This document shows, in pieces, positions 8,056-16,545 of a stretch of 43,661 nt of DNA. Position 1 is the first letter of the stretch, and each line of letters opens with the position of its first letter. This DNA comes from Niveispirillum sp. (GTDB lineage: Bacteria; Pseudomonadota; Alphaproteobacteria; Azospirillales; Azospirillaceae), in contig NZ_JAGOGJ010000052.1 in assembly GCF_017996735.1 (NCBI RefSeq), positions 1-43,661 of the forward strand. The letters are read 5' to 3'. The translations under genes were made by a program, and so were the position numbers. Below the pieces are notes generated by a model that ran no database searches, was not told where the DNA came from, and was given only the letters and a program-made list of their open reading frames with translations.

Positions 8056-8442
8056 ATGGCCGAGGAACGATTCGCCAGCGAGGCCGGGGGGTCCAGCCGC
8101 TGGCCCACGGAACTGCGCCTGAAAAGCGCCGAACGGATGCTGACCGTCAGCTTCGACGATGGCAGCCGCTTTGACCTGCCGGCCGAATTCCTGCGGGTGG
8201 AAAGCCCGTCGGCGGAGGTGCAGGGCCATACGCCCGCCCAGAAGCGGCTGGTTCACGGCAAGCGCGACGTCGCCATTACCCGCGTCGATCCCGTGGGCAA
8301 TTATGCGGTCCGCCTGACCTTCGATGACGGGCATGACAGCGGCATCTATAGCTGGACCCTGCTGCACCGGCTGGGCCGGGAGCGGGAGACGCTGTGGCAG
8401 GCCTATCTGTCGGCCCTGGCGGCGCGGGGTCTGGAGCGGTAG
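8056..8442 (+). CDS. DUF971-domain protein, 128 aa
   Basis: The protein matches the DUF971 / gamma-butyrobetaine-hydroxylase N-terminal-like domain: ELRLKSAERMLTVSFDDG, then the FDLPAEFLRVESPSAEVQGH segment, and DPVGNYAVRLTFDDGHDSGIY followed by WTLLHRLG. Family members are often linked to Fe-S or Mrp-type proteins, but no firm function is known. It is the last gene of the cnoX operon; its start lies one base after the Trm112-like stop. It converges on truB, with a short GC-rich palindrome GGGCCGC-CA-GCGGCCC in the 27-base gap. Confidence 0.9.
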   Translation: MAEERFASEAGGSSRWPTELRLKSAERMLTVSFDDGSRFDLPAEFLRVESPSAEVQGHTPAQKRLVHGKRDVAITRVDPVGNYAVRLTFDDGHDSGIYSWTLLHRLGRERETLWQAYLSALAARGLER

Positions 8443-8469
8443 GGCCGCCAGCGGCCCCATAGGCGCCCG

Positions 8470-9408
8470 TCAGAGGTTCAGGACCCGCGCCGGGCGAATT
8501 TCCCCGCCTTCCAGGCGGACCAGCGCCACCGGGCGCCCCCCGGTCAGGGCGAGCGCTGTCGCCTCCTCCCCCCCTGCATCACGCAGCGACTCCAGCCGGT
8601 CCAGGTCGCTCCGCCGCAGCAGCGACACGCCCTGGCCATGGCGCAGGCGGTCGGCCTCCACCGGGGTCAGGTCGATGGCGGGCAGCCGGTCCAGCGGCGC
8701 CGCGACGGGCATCAGCAGCCCGTCCGGGTCCCCTTCCGCCACGATCTTTTCAAGCTGTTCCAGGGTGACGGCATTGGCCAGGGTGAAGGGCCCGACCGAC
8801 AGGCGGCGCAGCACCGTGATATGGCCGACCGTCCCCACCGCCAGCGCCAGATCCCGGGCCAGCGAGCGCATATAGGTGCCCTTGCCGCATTCCACCTCGA
8901 ATTCGGCATGGTCGATATCGGGCCGGCCCGTCAGGTGGAAGCCGTCGATCCGCACGGTCCGGGCGGCCAGTTCCACCGCCTCCCCTTCCCGCGCCAGATC
9001 ATAGGCGCGCTCGCCATCCACCTTGATGGCGGAATATTGCGGCGGCACCTGGCTGATCCGGCCCTGGAAGCCTTCCAGCGCCTTTTCGATCTGCTCGTCG
9101 GTGGGGCGCACATCGCTGGTGGCGATGACCTTTCCGGCGCGGTCGTCCGTGTCGGTCGCTTCGCCGAATTTCATCACGAAACGGTAGGTCTTGTGCCCGT
9201 CCATGGCATATTGGACGGTCTTGGTCGCCTCGCCAAAGGCGATGGGCAGGATGCCGGTGGCAATGGGGTCCAGCGTGCCGCCATGGCCCGCCTTTTCCGC
9301 ATTCATCATCCAGCGCACTTTTGCCATCGCTTGGGTGCTGGTCATGGTGCCGGGCTTGTCCAGCACCAGCCAGCCGTGGCGGGGAACGCCCTTGCGCTTA
9401 CGCGCCAT
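8470..9408 (-). CDS. truB: tRNA pseudouridine(55) synthase TruB
   Basis: TruB makes pseudouridine at position 55 in the T loop of tRNAs. The protein (312 aa from the ATG at 9408) shows the family core HGWLVLDKPGTMTSTQA and the catalytic loop GHGGTLDPIATGILP with Asp47, followed by KTYRFVMKFGEATDTDD and the GTYMRSLARDLA segment. The C-terminal part (from about 245) is a PUA-like extension. A longer start at 9444 would lie inside rbfA; the chosen start overlaps the rbfA stop by 11 bases, the typical rbfA-truB arrangement. Confidence 0.96.
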   Translation of the reverse strand: MARKRKGVPRHGWLVLDKPGTMTSTQAMAKVRWMMNAEKAGHGGTLDPIATGILPIAFGEATKTVQYAMDGHKTYRFVMKFGEATDTDDRAGKVIATSDVRPTDEQIEKALEGFQGRISQVPPQYSAIKVDGERAYDLAREGEAVELAARTVRIDGFHLTGRPDIDHAEFEVECGKGTYMRSLARDLALAVGTVGHITVLRRLSVGPFTLANAVTLEQLEKIVAEGDPDGLLMPVAAPLDRLPAIDLTPVEADRLRHGQGVSLLRRSDLDRLESLRDAGGEEATALALTGGRPVALVRLEGGEIRPARVLNL

Positions 9409-9862
9409 GGTTCTTGTCCCCGCCCTCTTCCTCATCCTCGGCATCGGTGTTGCCGGTATTGATGATGCCGGTCATGTCGCGGGCGACATGCGGATCGTGC
9501 AAAATCCGGTCGATCTTTTCCGCGTAATCGAAGCTGGTATCCAGTTGGAAGGACAGGCGCGGGGCATAGGGCAGGCGCATTTCATGCGCCACGTGGGTGC
9601 GCAGATACGCCGACGCGCGGTTCAGCGCGGCCACCAGTTCCGGCTTGGACCCGCCCAGCGGCATCACGAAGGCCGTGGCGTTCTTCAGGTCGGGGCTGAT
9701 GCGCACTTCCGACACGGTGACGTTCAGATCCATCAGTTCCGGATCGCGGAATTCCCCGCGGCGGAAAATGTCGGCCAGGGTGTGGCGGATTTCCTCACCC
9801 ACGCGCAACTGGCGCTGGCTGGGTCCCTTGGCGGCATGGCCGCCGTCGCGTCGCTTGCTCAT
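9398..9862 (-). CDS. rbfA: 30S ribosome-binding factor RbfA
   Basis: RbfA binds the 30S subunit late in assembly and helps 16S rRNA 5' end maturation. The protein (154 aa) shows QRQLRVGEEIRHTLADIF, then MDLNVTVSEVRISPDLKNA and HEMRLPYAPRLSFQLDTSFD, the KH-like core. The C-terminal tail is acidic (DAEDEEEGGD). An in-frame GTG directly before the ATG is an alternative start; GAGG lies a few bases upstream of both. It is followed by truB with overlap. The upstream partner (infB in many genomes) is not adjacent; the next gene to the right is unrelated. Confidence 0.95.
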   Translation of the reverse strand: MSKRRDGGHAAKGPSQRQLRVGEEIRHTLADIFRRGEFRDPELMDLNVTVSEVRISPDLKNATAFVMPLGGSKPELVAALNRASAYLRTHVAHEMRLPYAPRLSFQLDTSFDYAEKIDRILHDPHVARDMTGIINTGNTDAEDEEEGGDKNHGA

Positions 9863-10025
9863 CACTTCGATCCTCTGCCCTGGCGGGGGATGGGACCCCG
9901 GACCCGGGCGCTGCTACGTCTGGTCAAGGGGCCGTGCGTAGCATAGCGGGCAATGGATGAGACAGGGAAGTTACGCATGGAAGGGGTGGCGGGACTTTGC
10001 GGTTCCCCCCACCCGGCAGGGCCTG

Positions 10026-10054
10026 CCCCGGCGGCCGGACCATGGCCGCCGGGG
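10026..10054 (-). terminator. 11-bp GC-rich hairpin after the DUF2157-like gene
   Basis: CCCCGGCGGCC (10026-10036), loop of 7, GGCCGCCGGGG (10044-10054), directly 3' of the minus-strand membrane-protein gene. No T tract follows, so it is a terminator-like or mRNA-stabilising structure. The rest of the ~200-base gap to rbfA holds no gene I can support. Confidence 0.4.
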
Positions 10055-10064
10055 TCGGTCGCGA

Positions 10065-11114
10065 TCACCGCGCCAGCGGCAGCATCTCCCGCATGCTGCC
10101 CGGCAGGTGCGGGACCAGCAGGCGGCGGGCGGCTTCCCAGCGGGTGGAGAGCAGCAGCAGGCCCGACCCGATGACCAGGGCGGCCAGCGCCATGTTCATT
10201 TCCTTCGCCGTGCCGGCCATGGAGAAAAGCTGTCCCATGGCATAGAGTACATAGACCAGGGCCGAGACCAGCATGGCCCGGCGGTCGATGGCCAGCGACA
10301 CCAGCGCGATCACCAGATAGGTGCCGATGCAGGTGGCCAGCGCCAGACCGGGGCTGACCATCTGCACCGCCCCATTGGCCCCCACCCAGGAAAAGACCGG
10401 GTGGATGATCATGGGCGAGGCGGACAGGTGCAGCCAGAAGGCCACATCCGACCGGCGGGTGTTGCGTTCCCGGTCCTGGCTGTCCCAGCGCATGGCGATG
10501 GCAAACATCACCAGCCCGCCGATCAGCACCAGCACCCGGATGCTGTCGCGCAGCGACGGCACCGCCACCAGCAGCAGGGCACAGGCGGCCACCAGGGCGA
10601 TGGCGGACCCGGCCGCCACCGTGATGGGCACCATGAAACGCCGCCAATGGGCATAGGCGCCGATCCCGGCCAGCACGGTCGCCCCGGCCACCGCGCCGGC
10701 TACATCGGCCGGATCCTTGATCTGCGCCTGGTCCAAGGACAGCAGGTCGACCAGACCCGTCAGGCCAGCCACCAGCGTGCCACCGGCAAAGCCGATCAGC
10801 AGCACGATGCTGGACAGCGACAGGCGCAGGCGGCGGGTGAAATATTCGGCCAGCCCCCATCCGGCCACGGCCGCCGCCAACCCGCCCAGCACCGGATGCA
10901 CCCGGCCACCCAGATAGCCGGCGGCCACCAGGATCAGGCCGCAGCAGACGGAGACAAACACATCGTTGAAGCCGGTCAGCAGGCGGAACCGTTCATGCTC
11001 CACCATGTCCACCGCCCCGCGCCGGTCGGCAACAAAGCGTCGGAAACCCGCGACATCCTTGTCCGCCAATATTCCAGCCGCCGCCGCGGCATCGAGTTCT
11101 TCATCTGTATACAT
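10065..11114 (-). CDS. DUF2157-like multi-spanning membrane protein, 349 aa
   Basis: The ATG at 11114 has a strong GGGAGGGGGG site upstream. The first ~60 residues are soluble (YTDEELDAAAAAGILADKDV…MVEHERFRLLTGFNDVF), as in the DUF2157-type cytoplasmic head. They are followed by about ten hydrophobic segments, e.g. VSVCCGLILVAAGYLGG, LSSIVLLIGFAGGTLVAG, ITVAAGSAIALVAACALLLV and LATCIGTYLVIALVSLAI. It lies in the inner membrane; function unknown. It is divergent from the TonB-dependent receptor with a 220-base gap. The family call is moderate because it rests on layout more than on a signature. Confidence 0.75.
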   Translation of the reverse strand: MYTDEELDAAAAAGILADKDVAGFRRFVADRRGAVDMVEHERFRLLTGFNDVFVSVCCGLILVAAGYLGGRVHPVLGGLAAAVAGWGLAEYFTRRLRLSLSSIVLLIGFAGGTLVAGLTGLVDLLSLDQAQIKDPADVAGAVAGATVLAGIGAYAHWRRFMVPITVAAGSAIALVAACALLLVAVPSLRDSIRVLVLIGGLVMFAIAMRWDSQDRERNTRRSDVAFWLHLSASPMIIHPVFSWVGANGAVQMVSPGLALATCIGTYLVIALVSLAIDRRAMLVSALVYVLYAMGQLFSMAGTAKEMNMALAALVIGSGLLLLSTRWEAARRLLVPHLPGSMREMLPLAR

Positions 11115-11182
11115 TATTCCCCCCTCCCTATTCGATAAGGGAAGTATGCAGGGTGACACCGGTGGCTGCAATCACTGGTACC

Positions 11183-11211
11183 GACTGTTTAGATGCAGAA
11201 AAGAAACAGTC
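11183..11211. promoter_or_regulatory. inverted repeat upstream of the TonB-dependent receptor
   Basis: GACTGTTT (11183-11190) and AAACAGTC (11204-11211) with a 13-base spacer lie in the gap between the divergent membrane protein and receptor genes. It could be an operator for a dimeric regulator; no family can be assigned. Confidence 0.3.
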
Positions 11212-11334
11212 ACCAACGATACAAAGCAGTTGCAATCTGGGGGCTTCCACACCGGGTTCATGTTCTGTTAACGATCCTGCGCGCGGGCTTGAAACCGCGT
11301 TAAAAAACAAACCTTTCTCGGACAGGGGTACCAT

Positions 11335-14190
11335 ATGCGATCCATCACCAACCTGTTTCTCAGGTCGTCTTCGCTTGCCTTGGTGGCGGCGATGGCCATG
11401 CCGGCGCTGCCCGCGCACGCCCAGGACACATTGGATGAAATTGTCGTCACCGGTTCGCGTATCCGGCAAAGTCCGCTGAACCAGACGCAACCCGTGATCC
11501 AACTGGACAGCGAATCCATCGCCCGCACCGGCCTGTCAAACACGGCCGAGATTCTGCAGCGTCTGCCCATCTCCGGCGGCGGCCTGAACAGCAAGTTCAA
11601 CAATAGCGGCAATTTCGGCAACCCGCCCGATGGCGGCGGCGTGGGCGCCGGTTCGGCCGAAGTGGATCTGCGCTATCTGGGCTCGCGCCGCACCCTGGTG
11701 CTGGTCGACGGGCTGCGCTGGGTGAACGGCGCCTCGGCCTCGGGCATCCCCTCCTCCACCGACCTGAACACCATCCCCAAGGGCATCATCGACCGGATCG
11801 AGGTCCTGCAGGAAGGCGCCTCCCCCATTTACGGGTCCGACGCCATTTCCGGCGTGGTGAACATCATCACCAAGAAGAAGCAGGACGGCTTTGCCGGCTC
11901 CGCGCAGGTCGGTGCCTTTGACGAGGGCGACGGCGTCACGCAGGAATATGACCTGTCCTGGGGCGCCTCTTCCGGCGGCACCAAGATCGTGGCCGACCTG
12001 ACCTATGTGAAGCAGGAAAGCGTGATGTCGGGCGACCGCTCCATCTCGCAATTCCCCACACCGGGCGTCACCGCGTGCGACAGTTCCTGTTCGTCGGGCA
12101 CGCCGCTGGGCCGCTTCATCGTCAACAACCCGGTCACCGGCGAGGGTATGAACCTGACCCTGAAGAATGCCGTGCTGACGGGCCGCCCGACCTTTGACCC
12201 GCTGAACCCCACGGCCGGCAGCTTCAAGAACTTCACCACCGCCGACCGGTTCAATTTCCAGCCCTATAACTATATCCAGGCCCCGTCGGAACGGATCGGC
12301 ACCTATTTCCAGGTGTCGCAGGAAATCACGCCCGACATCAATTTCCGCCTGAAGGCCGTCTATAACAACCGGAAATCCGCCAACCAGGCCGCCCCCATCC
12401 CGCTGTTCGTCGGCCCCGATGCCGGGAATGGCAACCTGCTGGACACGATCAGCATCGACCGCACCAACCCCTACAACCCGTTCGGCGTGACCCTGTCGTC
12501 GGGTGGGGCCAATGGCCCGGCCAACTACGCCTTCATCGGCCGCCGCTTTGTCGAGGCGGGGCCGCGCCATTACGAGCAGGAAGTGAACACCTGGTACGTG
12601 TCCGGCACGCTGGACGGCTCGCTGATGCTGGGCGAGAACAAGTGGTACTGGGACCTGAACACCATCTTCTCCCGCAACAGCGCCACGCAGAAATTCACCG
12701 GCAACGTGAATGCGCAGCGTCTGGCCCAGGCCCTGGGCCCGGTCGCCAACTGCACCGGCTCCTGCGTGCCCTTCAACATCTTCGGCGGTGCGGGGTCGAT
12801 CACCCAGCCGATGATCGATTACGTGCTGTTCACGCAGCAGGACAGCAGCAAGCAGCGTCTGGCCGACACGTCCTTCAACCTGTCGGGCGACCTGTTCCAG
12901 CTCCCGGCCGGTGGCGTCGGTCTGGCCGTGGGTTACGAATATCGTGACCAGCGCGGCGAGTTCCAGCCGGACGCCGTCGTGGCCGCCGGCCTGGGGTCCG
13001 ACATCCCGGCCCAGCCGTCCAAGGGCAGCTTCGACGTGAACGAGGCCTATGGCGAATTGCGCGTGCCCCTGATCGCCGACCTGCCCATCGCCAAGCTGCT
13101 GGAAGTGTCGGGTGCGGTCCGCTACTCCGACTATTCCACCTTCGGCAGCGAGACGACCTATAGCGGCCGCGTCAACTGGCGCGTAACCGAGGATGTGCTG
13201 CTGCGCGGGTCATGGGGCCAGGGCTTCCGCGCGCCGGGCATCGGCGAACTGTTCGGCACGCCGTCGCGCTTCGACCAGGAACTGGTGGACCCCTGCTCCG
13301 ACATGCTGGGCCTGTCGGGCGGTACGGCGGCATCCGCCGCCATCCGCGCCAACTGCGTCGCCCATGGCGTGCCGGCCAATGGTTCCTATGTCCAGGCCAA
13401 CCCGCAGCTTTCGGTCATCACCGGCGGCAACAAGAAGCTGAAGCCCGAATCCTCGGAAAGCTGGGTGTTCGGCGGCGTGTTCAGCCCGTCCTGGGAAATG
13501 TCCTGGGCCGACCGTCTGGATTTCGAGGTGAATTATTATGACATCTCGTTGAAGGACGCGATCCAGCCGATCGGCGCGGACACCATCCTGGGCCGTTGCG
13601 AACAGAACAACGACGCCTTCTCCTGCGCGTCCATCACCCGCACCGCATCGGGCGCCATCAACCAGATCAGCGGCCTGTTGCAGAATATCGGCGCCATCGA
13701 CACTGACGGCATCGATTTCACCATCAACTGGCAGGGTCCGGAAAGCGACCTGGGCACCTTCCGGTTCAGCCTGAACCAGACCTTCCTGCTGAACTATACG
13801 GAGACCGTTCCGGCCACCAGCGGCACGTCGAAGATCGAGCGTGAGGGCACGGAAAAGGGCAGCCCCGATCAGGCCTTCCCCAAATACAAGGCTACCGCGA
13901 TCCTGGACTGGGCGAAGGATGATGTCTCCGCCTCGCTGACCAACCGGTATGTCCGGAGCGTGGAGGAAAGCCAGGCCGACAACAAGCTGAACGCCCGTCT
14001 CTATACCGACGTGCAGGTAAGCTGGTTCCCTTCCATGTTCGAGAACAAGGTCGGCCTGACGCTGGGCGTCAACAACCTGTTCGACAAGGACCCGCCGGCC
14101 TGCTTTAGCTGCGGCCTGAACAATTTCGATCCCACCACCTATGACGCGCCGGGCCAGTTCGGCTATGCGCGCCTGACCTTCAAGATGTAA
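11335..14190 (+). CDS. TonB-dependent outer-membrane receptor, 951 aa
   Basis: An outer-membrane beta-barrel that imports a substrate using TonB energy. Residues 1-29 form a signal peptide ending PAHA, followed by the TonB box DEIVVTGSR. The plug domain (about 40-170) contains LVLVDGLRWVNG and IEVLQEGASPIYGSDAISGV, then a long beta-barrel ends with the aromatic-type tail ARLTFKM. Length and the Gly/Asn-rich plug fit the large receptors of Rhodospirillales, Sphingomonadales and Caulobacterales, which often carry carbohydrates or peptides; the substrate cannot be told from the sequence. No sigma/anti-sigma pair or degradative genes are adjacent. A strong terminator follows at 14239-14280, so it is probably a single-gene transcript. 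Confidence 0.96.
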   Translation: MRSITNLFLRSSSLALVAAMAMPALPAHAQDTLDEIVVTGSRIRQSPLNQTQPVIQLDSESIARTGLSNTAEILQRLPISGGGLNSKFNNSGNFGNPPDGGGVGAGSAEVDLRYLGSRRTLVLVDGLRWVNGASASGIPSSTDLNTIPKGIIDRIEVLQEGASPIYGSDAISGVVNIITKKKQDGFAGSAQVGAFDEGDGVTQEYDLSWGASSGGTKIVADLTYVKQESVMSGDRSISQFPTPGVTACDSSCSSGTPLGRFIVNNPVTGEGMNLTLKNAVLTGRPTFDPLNPTAGSFKNFTTADRFNFQPYNYIQAPSERIGTYFQVSQEITPDINFRLKAVYNNRKSANQAAPIPLFVGPDAGNGNLLDTISIDRTNPYNPFGVTLSSGGANGPANYAFIGRRFVEAGPRHYEQEVNTWYVSGTLDGSLMLGENKWYWDLNTIFSRNSATQKFTGNVNAQRLAQALGPVANCTGSCVPFNIFGGAGSITQPMIDYVLFTQQDSSKQRLADTSFNLSGDLFQLPAGGVGLAVGYEYRDQRGEFQPDAVVAAGLGSDIPAQPSKGSFDVNEAYGELRVPLIADLPIAKLLEVSGAVRYSDYSTFGSETTYSGRVNWRVTEDVLLRGSWGQGFRAPGIGELFGTPSRFDQELVDPCSDMLGLSGGTAASAAIRANCVAHGVPANGSYVQANPQLSVITGGNKKLKPESSESWVFGGVFSPSWEMSWADRLDFEVNYYDISLKDAIQPIGADTILGRCEQNNDAFSCASITRTASGAINQISGLLQNIGAIDTDGIDFTINWQGPESDLGTFRFSLNQTFLLNYTETVPATSGTSKIEREGTEKGSPDQAFPKYKATAILDWAKDDVSASLTNRYVRSVEESQADNKLNARLYTDVQVSWFPSMFENKVGLTLGVNNLFDKDPPACFSCGLNNFDPTTYDAPGQFGYARLTFKM

Positions 14191-14238
14191 GGACCGCATG
14201 CGGGGAACGCCCCCCGCTGCTACATCCCGATTTGGACG

Positions 14239-14280
14239 GACCGGGGTTCACTGTGATAGTGAACCCCGGTCTTTCTTTTT
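14239..14280 (+). terminator. Rho-independent terminator of the TonB-dependent receptor
   Basis: GACCGGGGTTCACT (14239-14252), loop GTGAT, AGTGAACCCCGGTC (14258-14271), then TTTCTTTTT: a 14-bp perfect stem with a T tract. Confidence 0.92.
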
Positions 14281-14301
14281 CCGGATACAAGGTTCCGTCC
14301 C

Positions 14302-15186
14302 ATGAACGCCCCGCTGTTCAACAAGGTTGCCATCGTCGGCTTCGGCCTGATCGGTTCCTCGATCGCGCGGTGTGTGGCGGAATATCCGGGTCTGGCGGGT
14401 GGCGTGGTCTGCGTGGACCGGTCGCAGGCCGTGTGTGACCGGGTCCTGGAACTGGGTCTGGCGGTGGAGGCCGGGACCGATCCCGCCCTGGTGTCGCAAT
14501 GCGATCTGGTTGTGCTGGCCACCCCCATCGGGGCCTTCGCCGACTTAGGCGCCGTGATCGGTCCGCACCTGACGGAAGGCACGATCCTGACCGATGTCGG
14601 GTCGGTGAAACAGTCGGTGATCCGCGACATCGCCCCTTATGTGCCGGAAGGCGTGCATTTCATTCCCGGCCACCCCCTGGCCGGCACCGAACATTCCGGC
14701 CCCGATGCCGGTTTCGCCGCCCTGTTCAAGGGCCGCTGGTGCATCCTGACGCCCGTGCCCGGCACCAATCAGGCGGCGGTCGACAAGCTGTCAGCCTTCT
14801 GGAGCGGATGCGGATCGATGATCGAGGTGATGGAGCCCGGCCATCACGACCGCGTGCTGGCCATCACCAGCCACCTGCCCCACCTGATCGCCTATACGAT
14901 CGTCGGCACCGCCACCGACCTGGAGGAGCATCTCCAGTCCGAGGTGATCCGCTTCTCCGCCACGGGTTTCCGCGATTTCACCCGCATCGCGGCATCCGAC
15001 CCCACCATGTGGCGCGACATCTTCCTGAACAACCGGGAGGCGGTGCTGGAGGTGATCCAGCGCTTCACCGAGGATCTGACGGCCCTGCAGCGCGCCATCC
15101 GCTGGGGCGAGGGGGATAAGCTGCATGAGCTGTTCACCCGTACCCGCGCCGTCCGCCGCTCCATCATCGACGCCCGCCAGGCGTAA
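14302..15186 (+). CDS. prephenate/arogenate dehydrogenase (TyrA/TyrC family)
   Basis: An NAD(P)-dependent enzyme of tyrosine synthesis that oxidatively decarboxylates prephenate or arogenate. Residues about 8-35 form the Rossmann motif VAIVGFGLIGSSIARCV. Later family motifs are LATPIGAF, TDVGSVKQSVI and the substrate-binding segment FIPGHPLAGTEHSGPDAG, then SHLPHLIAY and FRDFTRIAASDPTMWRDIF in the helical dimer domain. The length, 294 aa, is normal for the single-domain form without chorismate mutase or ACT. It starts just after the receptor terminator and is followed 34 bases later by the DUF488 gene. In many relatives it lies beside hisC2; that partner is absent here. Confidence 0.93.
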   Translation: MNAPLFNKVAIVGFGLIGSSIARCVAEYPGLAGGVVCVDRSQAVCDRVLELGLAVEAGTDPALVSQCDLVVLATPIGAFADLGAVIGPHLTEGTILTDVGSVKQSVIRDIAPYVPEGVHFIPGHPLAGTEHSGPDAGFAALFKGRWCILTPVPGTNQAAVDKLSAFWSGCGSMIEVMEPGHHDRVLAITSHLPHLIAYTIVGTATDLEEHLQSEVIRFSATGFRDFTRIAASDPTMWRDIFLNNREAVLEVIQRFTEDLTALQRAIRWGEGDKLHELFTRTRAVRRSIIDARQA

Positions 15187-15220
15187 GGACCGCCCGGTCG
15201 GGGCGGGAAGGGGAACAAGG

Positions 15221-15670
15221 ATGATCCTGCACACGATCGGTTACGAAGGGGCGTCGCAAGCGGCCGTCATCGCGGCGCTGAAGGCGGCGGGGGTGACATT
15301 GCTGCTGGATGTGCGGGAACTCCCCTCCTCCCGCCGGGCCGGGTTTTCCAAGTCGCCGCTGCGCGCCAGCCTGGAAGCCGAGGGGATCGGGTATCTGCAC
15401 CTGAAAAAGCTGGGCACCCCCAAGGAGGGCCGGCTTGCCAACCGGGCCGGCCGGATGGAAGCGTTCTGGTCCATCGTCGATGAAGGGCTGGCGCGGCCGG
15501 AAGCACAATATGAGCTGGCGCTGGCAGGGTCACTGGCCCTGGAAAAGCCGGCCTGCCTGCTGTGTTTCGAGGCTGACCACACCCTTTGCCACCGGCTGAC
15601 GGTGGCCAGCCGCCTGACCGAGGCGCATGGTTTCCAGGTGGAGCATCTGCGCCCCGACCCCGGTTTCTGA
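15221..15670 (+). CDS. DUF488-domain protein, 149 aa
   Basis: The DUF488 family pattern is clear: HTIGYEGASQAAVIAALKAA, then LLLDVRELPSSRRAGFSKSP and later ACLLCFEADHTLCHRLTVAS with the conserved Cys-x-His-R. Function is not established; the conserved Cys/His/Arg suggest a small catalytic or ligand-binding fold. The ATG at 15221 has GGGGAACAAGG upstream. It follows the TyrA-like gene on the same strand and converges on the methyltransferase gene five bases later. Confidence 0.92.
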   Translation: MILHTIGYEGASQAAVIAALKAAGVTLLLDVRELPSSRRAGFSKSPLRASLEAEGIGYLHLKKLGTPKEGRLANRAGRMEAFWSIVDEGLARPEAQYELALAGSLALEKPACLLCFEADHTLCHRLTVASRLTEAHGFQVEHLRPDPGF

Positions 15671-15675
15671 CCACC

Positions 15676-16545
15676 CTACCGCCGGGCCAGCAGGTCCAGG
15701 TGCCCGACCAGCAGGCGCGCGCCCTGCTCGCTGGCCAGATGCCGGCGGCGCCCGGCCCAGGCATGGACGCGGGCGGCACTGCCGGGATCCTGTTCGATGG
15801 CCGCCCTTTCATAGCCGGCGATCATGGCCAGATGGGCGGCGATCTGCTTCGGCCCGATCTTCCAGTCGGCCTGCGCCTTTTCCACCTTGTACCCCGCCGC
15901 GGTCAGCGTGGCGACCAGGACCCCCGGCGCGGCCATGCCCAGCGCCGGCCCGCCCAGCCCCTTGGCCCGGCCCATATGGGTATGGAACAGGTCCAGGACA
16001 AAGCCGTCATCCTCGTCCGGGATGGAGAATTCCACCCGGCCATCCACCGTCAGCGTGGCCAGCAGCGGCGGATAGCCACACCCGGCCAGTTCCTTGACGA
16101 ACCGTTCCAACCAGGGTTGCGACACAAGGTCGAACAGCGCCTTGGCCGTGATGCCGTCATACTGGTTCAGGCCCAGTTCGGCCGGGTCCTGTGCCAGATC
16201 GAAACTGCGCATCTCCACCCGCACGGCCATGTCGTCGCAGGTGATCATGTAGGCGCGACGCTGTTCCTTGTGTTCCCAGCCATTGCGGTCGGCCCAGCGG
16301 CCGATCTCCCCCGGCGCCTTGGCCAGAAGCTTGCGATCCTTTTCAATCAGGGTCCAGTCCTGCTCCCCCCGGCCCAGTTTCATGGCCAGTTGGCGGACAT
16401 TGCTGCCCGTGCCCGCCCCCAGATCGATGATCATGGGATGGGCCGGCAGGATGCGGCCGAAAGCCCAGGCCAGCCCCACGGCGCGGGCCGCATCGTCCAG
16501 CGGTTCGCGCAGGCGCAGCCAGTCCGAGTCGAAATCCAGATTCAT
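15676..16545 (-). CDS. class I SAM-dependent methyltransferase, 289 aa
   Basis: The SAM-binding motif I is visible near residue 40 (MIIDLGAGTGSNVRQLA), followed by an acidic loop (TLIEKD) and later ALFDLVSQPWLERFV and FSIPDEDDGFVLDLF. It is cytoplasmic with no signal peptide. The substrate is unknown; family members of this layout act on small molecules. The ATG at 16545 overlaps the stop of the glycosyltransferase (ATGA), so it is the last gene of the four-gene operon 15676-19045. An in-frame start at 16623 would lie deep in the preceding gene and is unlikely. Confidence 0.88.
   Translation of the reverse strand: MNLDFDSDWLRLREPLDDAARAVGLAWAFGRILPAHPMIIDLGAGTGSNVRQLAMKLGRGEQDWTLIEKDRKLLAKAPGEIGRWADRNGWEHKEQRRAYMITCDDMAVRVEMRSFDLAQDPAELGLNQYDGITAKALFDLVSQPWLERFVKELAGCGYPPLLATLTVDGRVEFSIPDEDDGFVLDLFHTHMGRAKGLGGPALGMAAPGVLVATLTAAGYKVEKAQADWKIGPKQIAAHLAMIAGYERAAIEQDPGSAARVHAWAGRRRHLASEQGARLLVGHLDLLARR

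Noticed and set aside
9862..10860. A 332-residue open frame antisense-overlapping the membrane protein gene
   Set aside because: Its Gly/Arg/Ala/His-rich composition is that of a shadow frame of the DUF2157-like gene on the same strand in another phase.
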